From the NCBI GenBank assembly GCA_022316685.1, contig JAKJHU010000054.1, forward strand, positions 3,074,501 to 3,138,500: a DNA stretch of 64,000 nt, written 5' to 3'. Numbering within the stretch: the first letter of the stretch is position 1; every line of letters starts with the position of its first letter. The stretch comes from Progne subis subis (Eukaryota > Chordata > Aves > Passeriformes > Hirundinidae). Of the stretch, positions 22,577 through 33,900 are shown one piece after another. The notes under the pieces were generated by a model. It had not been told where the DNA came from and did no database searches. It saw only the letters and a program-made list of their open reading frames with translations. Made by a program: the position numbers and the translations under genes.

Positions 22577-25500
22577 GAACAGAGTAAATAGTTGAGATGT
22601 TAATGTAGGATGGAAGGATTTGGTTCAGGGGTGGGAGGATTTGGTTTATGCCAAAGGGAGTTCAGCTGGAGCTCTGCCCTTGCTGGCAGCACCAGCACAG
22701 CAGCCCACGTGGGCAGTGGAGGAGTGTGAAGAGCCCACCCTGTGCAGTGCCTCGTCTCTGCCTGATGCCAAGCTGACTAACCCGGTCATGGAGACAAATT
22801 TGTGCAAGTCCATGCCCCAGCTCCAGCACTACCCTCCTCCAACCGGCACAGGACCCTGGAACTGCTCCGGAGCAGCTTGAGACAGCTCCGCTACCTGCTG
22901 TGGGCAGGGACACCCAGAACTCCTGCTCTGGGCAGGGATTCATTCCCTCAGCTGAGCTCTGCTCTGCTCAAACCACATATTCTGCTCCATTATCAGCACC
23001 AACCCGATGCTGCTGATACTGAGTTACTCAAGGCAGATATAGTAAAAAAACTGCAGAGAGCTGCAGGAAGGTTGGATGGGACTGAGGGACAGTGAATGAT
23101 GTGCTGGTCACCCTGCTCCAGACTGAGACTCCAGCTGGCAGATGGACTGGGACCAGAATCGCTCTCCTTGTTGGGGTTTTACTTGAGCACCTATGGAGAC
23201 CCAGTGGGATTGTCCTTATGCCACGTGCCAGCTGCTCTAGTTTTATAGGCTTTTATATTCCCCAGACTGTAGGCACCAGCAGTGGGCAGACTCCCAAAAT
23301 CACATCTTTCTGAAGCCATGCAGAATACTTAAGATTTGTCCCCACCATGCAAAGCACAGTCATCCTATTCTGAACACTATGGCACTTGCTTCTGCTGGAC
23401 ATGGAAAAACCTGGCCTGAGAAACCTGACCCTGCCAGAACTTGCTGCCAGGCATCTTTTTGCCATTATAATGATGCCTCTGTTGTAGCCTTTGCTAGCAG
23501 AGTAATGTTCTAAAATCTCAATGTCCAACCAACAAGTGCCAGCAGAAATTTTCTACCAAGAGAGCTCCTGGTGCCTCTGTGCCTCCTGCTCTGATCAGGG
23601 ATCATCCTCCAGGAGCACAATTGGGGTTTCTGCTTAGACATGCACATTTTGTAGTGTATGTCACTGCTTGTCCCTGGAAAGAGTTAAGTTGAAAGCAGGG
23701 ATTAAAAGTCGGTGGACTCACTGTTTTTTCTCCTCTTATTTCAAGTATTCTGCATAAAGTCTGAAGAAATCTTTTGCTGAGCTGTAAGAGCACACCCAGA
23801 AGACACGCACACAGGGAGACAGGAGATTTCCATCCCTCAGTGAAATCTCTTCTCCAAACTGCCCGCAGTGATGCAGAAGAGGTGTTACTGAAAGGAAGAA
23901 ATGCACTGCTGAAGCCCCACGGAAGTCCAACTGCAAAACCAGCAACAAAACCAGCAACTGGAGAAAGCACTCTGCCCCCAGTGACCACGGGCACGGCCCA
24001 GGCTCCTCATCCCAATCTCCTTTCCCTGCATGTCCCCTCGAAGATGGCCAGTCTGGGCAATGTTTTCTCCTGTCAGGCATGAAATGAATCCTCAACTTGC
24101 TGAGCAGTAATGCAGCCAGCTACTTAATCTGCCAGGGTGACTCATGCACGATGGTATTAAGCCACAGGGATTAGGTTCTGATTTAGTTCCTGTGCTCTCC
24201 TATAGAAGCAGTTTCCTACGTGAGAGGAACTGGCAAGGCAGAGGCTGTGTTTATAACACAGTGGTTATCTGGAGCTGAATGAGATTCCAACCTGTTCACA
24301 AAAGCTAAAGAGGATTAAATGCCTGCCTTATCCATGGTTTGCAATTCACAGTGTTGGTCTATGGCAGTTTTCCTCATGTTTCAGTATCTGTTTTATACAA
24401 AGAACCAGCAGCAACTGTGAGAGTCAGATCCACAGGCACCAGCCTCCGAAACTGTACCAGTCCCTCAGTATGGCGTTAGAACATCATCCCAAAACAACAG
24501 TCCCCATCTCCTGAACCCTGATGTGACAGATCTGGCACTTCTGGAACACTTATTTATTAAAACTGAAAAGCTTCCAAAGAAAATGAGGTGTTTTGCTATG
24601 GTCTGCAATGATAGATGTCTGCAATGATCAGGTGACACAGAAATGGGAGGACATGAGGTGACGTGGAGTGATGTGCAGGACCTTATGGGGAGACAATGCA
24701 TTAAAAGCCTTCTTCCTCAAAATCAGTTCAGAAAACTGTGTTTCAGGGAGGAACACAGCCCACATGTGAGTGAGCAGAGAAGGGGAGCTAAGGGTTAGAG
24801 CTGTGGAGTGGGAGATGGGATGTCAGGTGGTTCCTGCTGCAAATGACTTGGCTCTAATTTTAGCAGAACCACCAAGAGACCACAGGTGCCCACCGTTGGT
24901 GCAGCTGAAGCAGTGGGTGAGTTGGAGTTTGGCTCAGGAGGTTTGCTTACGGTTCCTACAAATGCTACAAGTTTCCACAGGACTTTTACAACAATCTAGT
25001 GCACTTCAGGGATGCACACAGGCAGGAAACTACAGCCTAGTTTTCTGCACATCCCAGCCCAGCTTCTCTGCACACCCTTAGGTTTCCTGATGGTCAAATG
25101 CTCTGCACAGAGTCTGCACAGGTGCATGGCAGCAGGGTCCCCTGACAGTGACAGCCTGTGCTGGCTCTGCACAGGCTCCCAGGCAGGCAAGGGGTGCTTT
25201 TGTCACTGAAATTGTGCCTGTATCTCACAGAGATGTTGGGGTTCATCCTCAGCACCTGAAGAAGCTTCCACTTTCCATGAAGTGCTGCAGACTGAATTGT
25301 TCACTGCAAGGGTGAGCTCGTTCTGAGTGATGTCTGGTGATGTTACCCACTGGTAGTGATTCATCTCCCAACCAAGGGAGCCATTCACGAATAGATTAGC
25401 AGCAGTGACAGATCCTTGGCACACAGCAACAGATCCAGCTGGAGACCTCCCAGAAAGTCCTACGCATTAGGTCAGTGCAAGATCAAACATGAAAATGCAA

Positions 25501-27150
25501 GATTTACTGCTCTCCTTACTAAGCAGGGAGGCAGATTACACCAGTTAGATTTTATTGGTACGAGGTTCCTCCACTGACAGTTGTGGAGCCAAAGCAGGCA
25601 GGGCAGAACTGGATGTGGAGAATCTTCCCTTCACTCACAGGGGCTGAGCAAATCCCCCTTTGCAGCTCTCCAGAGCAGTCAGCTGTAGTGAGGGGTGAAT
25701 CCTTGGCTTTGTAAAGCTTCTGGAGCACTTCTCAGCCAGTCATCTCATTACACTGGAAGGTATCCAGGGACTGTTCCAGGAACTCTCACCGGTGTTATCA
25801 GTCCTGCTCTGAACAGCCTCACGGCTTTTCTTTGCAATGAGTACAGATGTGTGTGTTCACTGACATGCTGCCCTTTTGGGACTGGCTTTAGGTGTGCAAG
25901 GATTTCTGGTGCTCAGACAGGATTGCTAGACACTCTTGTTTGAACCTAATGCAAGGAGACTTACATCTCCCCTGGGTCCACCTCTTTCTTCACATTAAGT
26001 AGGCAGTCAAGTGAGAAACTCACTTCCTGTTTTCAATTTAAGGTGCTTTAGAAAAGTAGTTCTGGCTGGTGAAGCTCTGAGAATGGAGCTGGGGAGTCTG
26101 TGCTAAGTGCTGGAAAGCAGCAGCTCTGCACTCAGAGGGGGAAACAAATGCCTTTGGAGAGCAGGAGGTGTTGGTGGCCTCTGGCATCAATACCAGTCCT
26201 CTTCTGAGGAAAAGTGAGCAAGATTATGTCCCTGCAGAGCTGGAAAGGATTAGCCCAGGAGTCTGCTCTAAACTGGAGCTGTGAAATGCAGCTCCTGAAT
26301 ATAGCTGAGAAGAAACCCTCTGAAACCAGGTAGGGACAGGAACCATGACCCTCCACGCTCCTCACGTTTCCACTGGCACCACCACTGTGGGCAGGCACAT
26401 CCCACCAGGTAAGGACTGGCCTTGAGTCATCCAAATACGGTATTTGTTGGTTTATGAAATATCCATGGTGACACCTCTTCCTTCCCCATTCAGCAATGAA
26501 CACATTTAATGAGAAAACAAAGACCAAGTAGGCTGGCTGTGATGTGTAGTTAAAGGAAAATTAACCTTATTTAAATTTTTGGGGAGAAAAGCTGTGATGC
26601 CGTGTCTGTAGAGAACTCAGCAGCTCAAGCCCCAGTACTAAACTATTAATTGTGTTATTAATAGAGTTTGTGCTGATAGTAAGTCACTGTCTGGGAACCA
26701 AAGCCTAAGTTCAATACATATCTAGTGAAGAAAGAATGTACTTTGAGCATTACATCCATTATTCCAAGCACAGTTTGCTGCATTCTCTGCACTTCAGCTG
26801 CCAGTTACCTTGCTCTCCTGCACACTGAATCACAAAGGTTTGTCTGCAGGCTCTGTCAGAGGAGCTGCAGGAAAACTTGATGGGAAAGTCACGATGCCAT
26901 CAGCACTTGCTGCTGAAACCTGTGTCCCCTTTGGCTTGGCAGAGTACAGGAGGGTGTGCCCAGCCCCTGCCTCAGTGCAGGACCAGTCCCCAGGCTGAAG
27001 ACAACTGGTGCTGCCAGGAAACATCCATTTGGCACTGAGACAGCTGCAGTGGGGAACTGAACACTTGGGGTGGAAATCATCAACAAAATGGGCAGAGTGA
27101 ACTGCAAGCACCAGCAGCTTGTGCCTCTGCACTCTTTTGTGTGACTGCTG
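22577..27150. other. LAT2 3' UTR and convergent intergenic region
   Basis: About 4.6 kb between the LAT2 stop and the CR1 remnant near RFC2. I find no coding exon. Only variant ATTAAA hexamers are visible near 23701, 24314, 24549 and 24700, so the LAT2 cleavage site cannot be set. No other recognisable repeat. Confidence 0.55.
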
Positions 27151-27159
27151 TTACCAGAC

Positions 27160-27665
27160 CATGCTTAATTGCAAGGCTTTGACACTGTCTCCCACAGCAT
27201 ATTCCTGGAAAAGCTGGCAGCCCACAGCTCGGGCAGGAGCACTCTTTGCTGGGTTAGGAACTGGCTGCAAGGCTGGGCCCAGAGAGTGGTGGTGAGCAGT
27301 GCTGGATCCAGCTGGCAGCCAGGCACCAGGTGTTCCTCAGGGATCTGTGCTGGGGTCAGTCCTAAACCTCATCTTCACTGATGGTCTGGATGAGAGGATT
27401 GAGTCCACCACCAGTACATTTGCAGATGACACCAAGCTGGGAGTATGTGTCGATCTGTTGGAAGGTAGGAGGGCTCTGCAAAGGGATCTGGAATGGTTGG
27501 ATGGATAGACAGAGTCCAGTAGGGTGAAGTTTAACAAGTCCAAGTGCTGAATCCTGCACTTTGGCCACAACAACCCACTGAAATGCTCCAGGCTTAGGAT
27601 GGTGTGTCTGGACAGTGCACAAGCAGAAAGGGACCTGGGGCACTGGTGACAGCAGCTGGACTGTC
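27160..27665 (+). mobile_element. CR1 LINE remnant with C-terminal reverse-transcriptase coding
   Basis: Two overlapping frames give broken pieces of a CR1 ORF2 product. One (27169-27381) includes FDTVSHSIFLEKLAAH and [20 protein letters not shown]; the other (27299-27508) includes [16 protein letters not shown] and [20 protein letters not shown]. The PQGS..LG and FADD motifs are hallmarks of LINE reverse transcriptase. A frame change between 27300 and 27380 and a stop at 27507 show that it is dead. It lies just beyond the 3' end of RFC2 in the opposite orientation. Confidence 0.92.
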
Positions 27666-27732
27666 ACAGCCCTCTCTTCTATGCTGGTTATAAAACACAT
27701 CCAATTTTGTGGGTTAAAGTAAATTTTAGAGC

Positions 27733-27738
27733 TTTATT
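27733..27738 (-). terminator. RFC2: RFC2 poly(A) signal
   Basis: TTTATT on the plus strand (AATAAA on the minus strand) lies 75 bp after the RFC2 stop codon, the only canonical hexamer close by. This gives a short 3' UTR of roughly 100 nt. Confidence 0.7.
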
Positions 27739-27812
27739 GGTCTAAATAAAAAAATCATGAAACATTTTTTGCAATAAAATCTGGTTTCTTCCCCGCAGGC
27801 TTGAGGAGGGGC

Positions 27813-27923
27813 CTAACTGGCTGCAGGGGCTGCAGTCTTCTGGCACAGCCGTGCCAGCAGCCCAGCCATTTGTAAAAGGGAGTTCACACCTTCTGCTATC
27901 TTCATGTGAGTGTACCCAATTTC
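27813..27923 (-). CDS. RFC2: RFC2 coding exon 11 (C-terminus)
   Basis: Minus strand: acceptor GTCACCAG then [20 protein letters not shown] and [16 protein letters not shown], stop TAG at 27815-27813. It matches the human C-terminus except at the last few residues (TMAPVAS in human). Confidence 0.96.
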   Translation of the reverse strand, partial: EIGYTHMKIAEGVNSLLQMAGLLARLCQKTAAPAAS

Positions 27924-30900
27924 CTGGTGACAGACACATCGTCAAGTCTCCTGTTTACTCCCCCAGTCTGTGTATATTTTATGGATGACTAAACAGAACA
28001 TATCCCTTACTGCTAAAAGACCAGCTTTGAGTCACTCGTACCTCAGAGAATGCATCTCCTCCTGTTAACCAACTAAAATGCCTTTTGTTTCTAAAATCAG
28101 AGCCTGTATTTCCTCACCTCCTTTATAAGCAAGGTGCCTGCATATGAGGACAGGTTTCAAATATGAAGAGTGGTTCCATATCATCAGCTTACTGTTTGTC
28201 AACTCTGTTAATTTAATATTTTACTATCTGTTGGACTAGAAGCAAGTATGCACTTGGAAAACATTTTCAAGGAGTTTTTTGAGGCTTTGATATAACTAAT
28301 AAATTCAGCATTACATCTGCTATTAATTTTAGCTGATCACTGAAGTGACTTCTGGCACTTCTGTGGGTGTTCAGATGCTAAACTTCAAGTGACTTCTCAC
28401 TGACAAACTGATGATGCAGTGGGAAAGAAAGCAGTAATGAGTCAAGAAGCAAAGCACTCTCTTTGTGCTAATATAATACAAATTTTAAACAGAGCCCTCT
28501 GAGGATGCCCCCAATCACATCCTCTTCTTAAAAAGGCTGAAAAAGTCCCACCAGGAGCTGAGATAGTACTAACCTTGATGAATTCCAGTTTCAGATATTC
28601 TGGCATTTGAAAGGTCTTGCACACACGGAAGATATTGCCAATGACATCCTCTGGAGAGTATCCAAGGCGCCACAGGTGGGCAAGAATCTGTGCAGGGAAG
28701 AATAATCCCCCACTTATCTGCCAGGTGAATCAAGGATATTCACTTCTGGAGCAGCTGTATATAATTACTGAAATTGCATGTACTATTTATCAGCTGATTT
28801 AAGCTCAAGCATCTAATTTCACTACAACTTCCTTTTTTGCTTGTCGGCTTATTTATCTGAACAAACTCCTGCCCAAAAGGGATTTGTTTATCAGCTCCCC
28901 CACATGGTATTGCCCTAATCTTAAAAAGCAACACACATTGTGAATTCCTCAAAGCAAACAAAAATTTTTGTAGAGAAAGAATGCCTGACTACACTGACAC
29001 AAGATATGAAAACCAACCTTGTATGCTTCATCAATGTTTGCATTTGTGCAGTGTTTTATCATTTCCTTCACAAGCAGAGGATGAGGCTCATCACATACCT
29101 GTATCCAAGAGAAATGTTACACTCAAAGTATCAGAAGACTTTGCAATAGACTTCTGGTATTTTCATCCAAGCTTCTATGGAGTTGAAGTACTGCATCAGA
29201 AATATTCCATAATACAGACTAAATTTTAAGTAATCTGACTTTTCAGACAGTCTGTCTTGGCAGAGTCAACAGCATGAAATGAGAACACCCAAGTAACAGA
29301 TTCCTCAAGTTATCACTGAAATTTCCTGCAGTTACTGGATTTGTGTGCTTTGAGAGAGCTGCAAAGGTCTCAGATGTGCCATTAGGGATGTATTTTAAAA
29401 AGGCACACAGGCTACTTAAAGTCTAATGCTGTAACTGCTACATACACAGGGCTGTCTGCAAACCAGCAAAAAGGCTTATGTGTCCAATGGAATCTCACAC
29501 AGCCATGGGCTAAACTTCTGGCAAAACTGTTTTCAGCTGTTACTGACCTTAAAGACATTTTCACTGTTTATAAAGCCAAATCCAGAGTATGTGGACTGTA
29601 AGTTGTTTAATGCCTGTGAAATAAAAAATAAGACTTTATTTATTTTCTGAAGTGCTCTACTTCTCACTCCCCTCTTCAGGATGAAATGCACTTCAGGAAA
29701 TGATGCCAAATAAGCAGTTTGCCATGAAACAACAGAAAAAAAATCACAGATTTATGCTGACTTTATTTCCTCCCACAAATTTGGTATCCACTTCCCACTA
29801 ACTCACTTTTAAGGAGCATTTTAAACCCTCACAAAACCAAATAGTTTAGTTACTCTTGGGCCACAAGTCACATCCTCCTTTGCTTTACCTCTCCAGAGAG
29901 AAATCCTTGAGAGCTGCATTTTCATAAGTTTCTTGCTTTAAATAGAAGCCTTTGTTTCATTGTCTTTCTCCTTTTACCTGTCTCATATCACCTTGGGCTG
30001 TGAAGATAATGGCTTCCAGTCCATCATCTGTATATGCTACATCCTCTTTCTCAACAATTTTCAGTAGCCTGGCGAGTATTTGTGCATCTGTCAGCTTGGT
30101 GTAACGCAGCACTGCACACCGAGACTGAATAGGTTCTGAGGACAGAGATGTGTAATTAGCTTCTCTCTCTTTTTCTCAAAAAACACCACAACCAAACCTA
30201 GCTCTTCATTTCAGATTCCAATTCTTTTAAAGAGAAAGCACATATAATTGTTATAGTCCTTCCCTTGAGCCCAAACGTGCTACTGGAGTTTTCCCAGATA
30301 TGTGGAGATATATACAAAGCTCAGCTTCCTCTGTTCTCCTGCATTTCTGAATAAAGATGTTTATCACGTTATTTTTTCAAGCGAAATCTAAGGGTCTGCA
30401 ATGTGGTCACCTGTAGGTAAACTTAAGATTCAGAAAGGACCAACAGGGTTCAATACCCAGTAAACAATACATCAAACAACCTAAACTGTAGCAGAGTTGG
30501 ATGCAGACTAAGCCCAAAGATGATAAATCTACTTCTGCAGTCACATATAGCACTATCCATCAAAAAATGGCTGCTCAGGGGGTTCCCTGACTACACAAAT
30601 AAACTCTTTTATCAGCTGAAGTACAGGTGGCTTGATCTTTCAGAAGTCCCATGGTTTTCTGCAACAAGCTGCACTGAGGTATTTCTGGAAGCTGCCTTGG
30701 AAGTTAGCCAACAGTATGGAGAACATATGACATGAACACCCAGGAAGCAGCAGCACTTACCTATGATTTTGTCAGAGGCATTGCACGCCAGTGCGAACCG
30801 TGTGGTTTTGGAATAAATTTCCATTGTTCTTCTCAACGCTTGCTGTGCTCCATCTGTCATGCTGAGGGGAGACTAGGAGTTAGGATAGATTTTGCCCTTC

Positions 30901-33900
30901 ACTCATGCACAGGTGCAGCCTAAGAACTATTTTCGTATAAGCTACAGAGTTTACTGATACTAAGCTGTGCTTTGTAATATTCTGGTTTGTTAAACTAAGC
31001 AGCTTTTTCTAGTCACGTGAACAAACCACTCTGCAAGGCAGGAAGTCACTGAGACCTCCATAACATGAACAAAATTACATCCATGACATGCAAAATGAAA
31101 TCATTAATGCTCTGAATAACACTGCTAATAATATGGAGGAGGAGAATGTCCCATTTTCATCCAACATAAGCCAAACTCTCTCCAAAGAGAAGGAATCACA
31201 GAATCACAAATGGTTTGGGTTGGAAGGGACCTTAAAGCTCCTTCAGTTCCAAGCCCCTGCCATGGGCAGGGACACCTTCCACTAGATCAGGTTGCTCCAA
31301 GCCCTGTCCAGCCTGGGCTTGAACAGTTTGAACAGCTTGAACAGTTCCAGGGATGGGGCATCTTTCCAGTAAACTGTTCTGTTTCATATCCAGAGCATTC
31401 CACATCAATATTCAGTATCTCTTTTGAAGCAATGATCTCTTCTTGCTGTGAGTATTCCCATAAGATCACTGTTCAACCCATATTCATTTCCTAACAAATT
31501 ATTTTGAACAGCTTGATAGAAACACTCAACACAGACAGGAGAGATGCAGCACATTTCACACAGTAACTGAGGTCCAGAAAAAACAACATACCTGTCTGCT
31601 TCATCAAGGATGATTATTTTATGCCGACCTTTTGGAAGTGTGACCTTTTGCTGGGCAAACATTTTGATTTTGTTTCTTACAACATCAATGCCTCTGGAAG
31701 AATAATTCAATTGATTCATGATAAATTGGGTGAAAATACAGACTGGATTCTTTTCAGCAGCCACAGCAGCTGAAGTGCTCCTGGTTCTACTGCTGTATGT
31801 TCCTGCCCCTTCAGCTGTTTTCAGCACAACTGTGGAACCATGCTTTGAGCCAGACTGTCCAACTGATTCAGATTCAAACACCAACAATCCTTGGTTTTGG
31901 GGGTCTTGAAGAAAATAATTTAACAGTAGTAATATAAATACACACAAAGGCAGTAACTTTACTTGCAGTACCACCACAAAATGACTTATGTTTGGCACAA
32001 GGGAAGAGTAACAAATAAACAAAGGCAGAAGCATGTAAGACTGCTTTGCCAGTTCTTCCCACAGCTCCATCCACAGCCCCAGCTGTAGCTCAGAGGAGTT
32101 TAAGAAACAGAGCTGGATAGACTGAATCATATCAGCCCAACACACACACCTTCCTAGAAAGAGTCCATTCAAAGACCTACTTTTATTAAGAAAGGATTTT
32201 ACTTTTTCGTTCTGTTTAGAAAGAGAATGTTGTGATTCTGTAGTTCTTCTATAACTGATACTAACAGAGTAGGTAAAGTGTATTGTGCCCAGAAAACTCA
32301 CCAGGAAATGTCAGAATACTTCAGGATGGGTCTGAACAGAACGTAGGAAATATAATCAGCTCTTAGTGCCTAGTTCCTTGGAATACAGTCAGTGTCCTCT
32401 ACATACCTAACACCCTGATCCTACATTTTAATCCTCGACTGCCCTTATAGCCCTCATTCCTCTCACTCTAAGCACTGAAGAGTTTGAGTATAAACAACCT
32501 GTTCACTTTTCATTCTTAGAATCCTCATGAATGCAGTGGGAAGCTCAACTCTTTCAAATAAATGTGGGAAAAAGAAGTACCATTATGGATTCTGCACTCT
32601 ACCTGTTCATATTTTCACACATGAAAATATCTATATAGTTTATAAAACATCAAGAAATACTATCTATGTTGATGGGTGAACACCAAAGATTGCCTTTTAG
32701 TTGGAAAGAGTGCACTAAAGTAAGACTTGGAGGTCTTATTATAGCATTAAGCCTATCAAACTGGCCTGGGTTTAATGGAAACTTGCTTCTTCATTAAAAA
32801 TGTGGTAAGGTTTATTCATTCTCACCTGTCATTTGAGGCATTCAGCTCCAGAACAGCATCCTTTAATGCAGGACCAAGCAGAGCACGAGCCAAACACAGG
32901 ATACTGGTGGTTTTACCTGTTCCTGGAGGGCCCTAAAAATGTGACAACAAGTGCTGGTAAGTTTAATGCAATTTTCTAAGCTGTGCTCTCTACAAATCTC
33001 CTCAGTCACAGAAAAAAAGCTCCAACAGAGGAACTGCAGAGCAAAGATCAGCCTGGAAGCTGTGCTTGAGCTCAGGATTCTGCTCCTGACAGAGGTATGC
33101 TGCAGGGAGAAGCACAGGATGTGTTTCAGCAGGCACCTGAGGTAGATTTAAACTTGTTTCCATGTGTATTCTGCCAAGAACATTGCTCCGAGACCACACA
33201 ACCAGCATCTCCCTCAGCAGTACACTCAGGCACAAAGCTGATCTGTACTGGGAGGTCATCCTGGCTGAATTTCAAATCCAGGACCAACACTGAAATACAG
33301 CACAGCAATACTCACAGCAATTATAATATTTGGTACATTCCCCTCTTTTGCAAAGACCTAAGAATGAATGATAATAAGAAAATATGTAAGAAAAACAATA
33401 CCATGAACAAATAGTTTCAATTCTGTTCTATTTTAAGCATCAGAAACAAGCATCTTTTTTCCCCCTCCTATTTTCATTTTTTGAACCTTGCTGCTTTCAT
33501 ATGTTTGTTTGTTTTTAATTGAAATGTTCAAAATCAGCCCCTAGAATAACATGGAAACATTTAAAAGCACTTAATGCCACAGGTCTTTAGTACTCTTGCC
33601 TTTCCTTTGCATCTGTTTTAATGATATGCTTGCTAGTATAACCTTTCTGTTAACAAATACTGTGTTCACAGAGAAATTTGTCACAGAATTATAGAATCCT
33701 GGAATTGTTAGAATTGGAAGGGACTTTAAAGCCCATCTCAATCCAACCCCCTGCCATTGACAGACACCTTCCACTAGACCAGGTTGCTCCAAGCCCCATC
33801 CAACATTGCCTTAGACAATTTCAGGGAAGAACTGATATGGCAAACATTTCTTTTCCAAAAAAGCCATTATATTTCTTTCTGTTGTTATATGAATTATATT

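Noticed and set aside
23774..24082. 102-codon open frame after LAT2
   Set aside because: No splice link to LAT2 that I can support, no family signature, and its codons look like random intergenic sequence.
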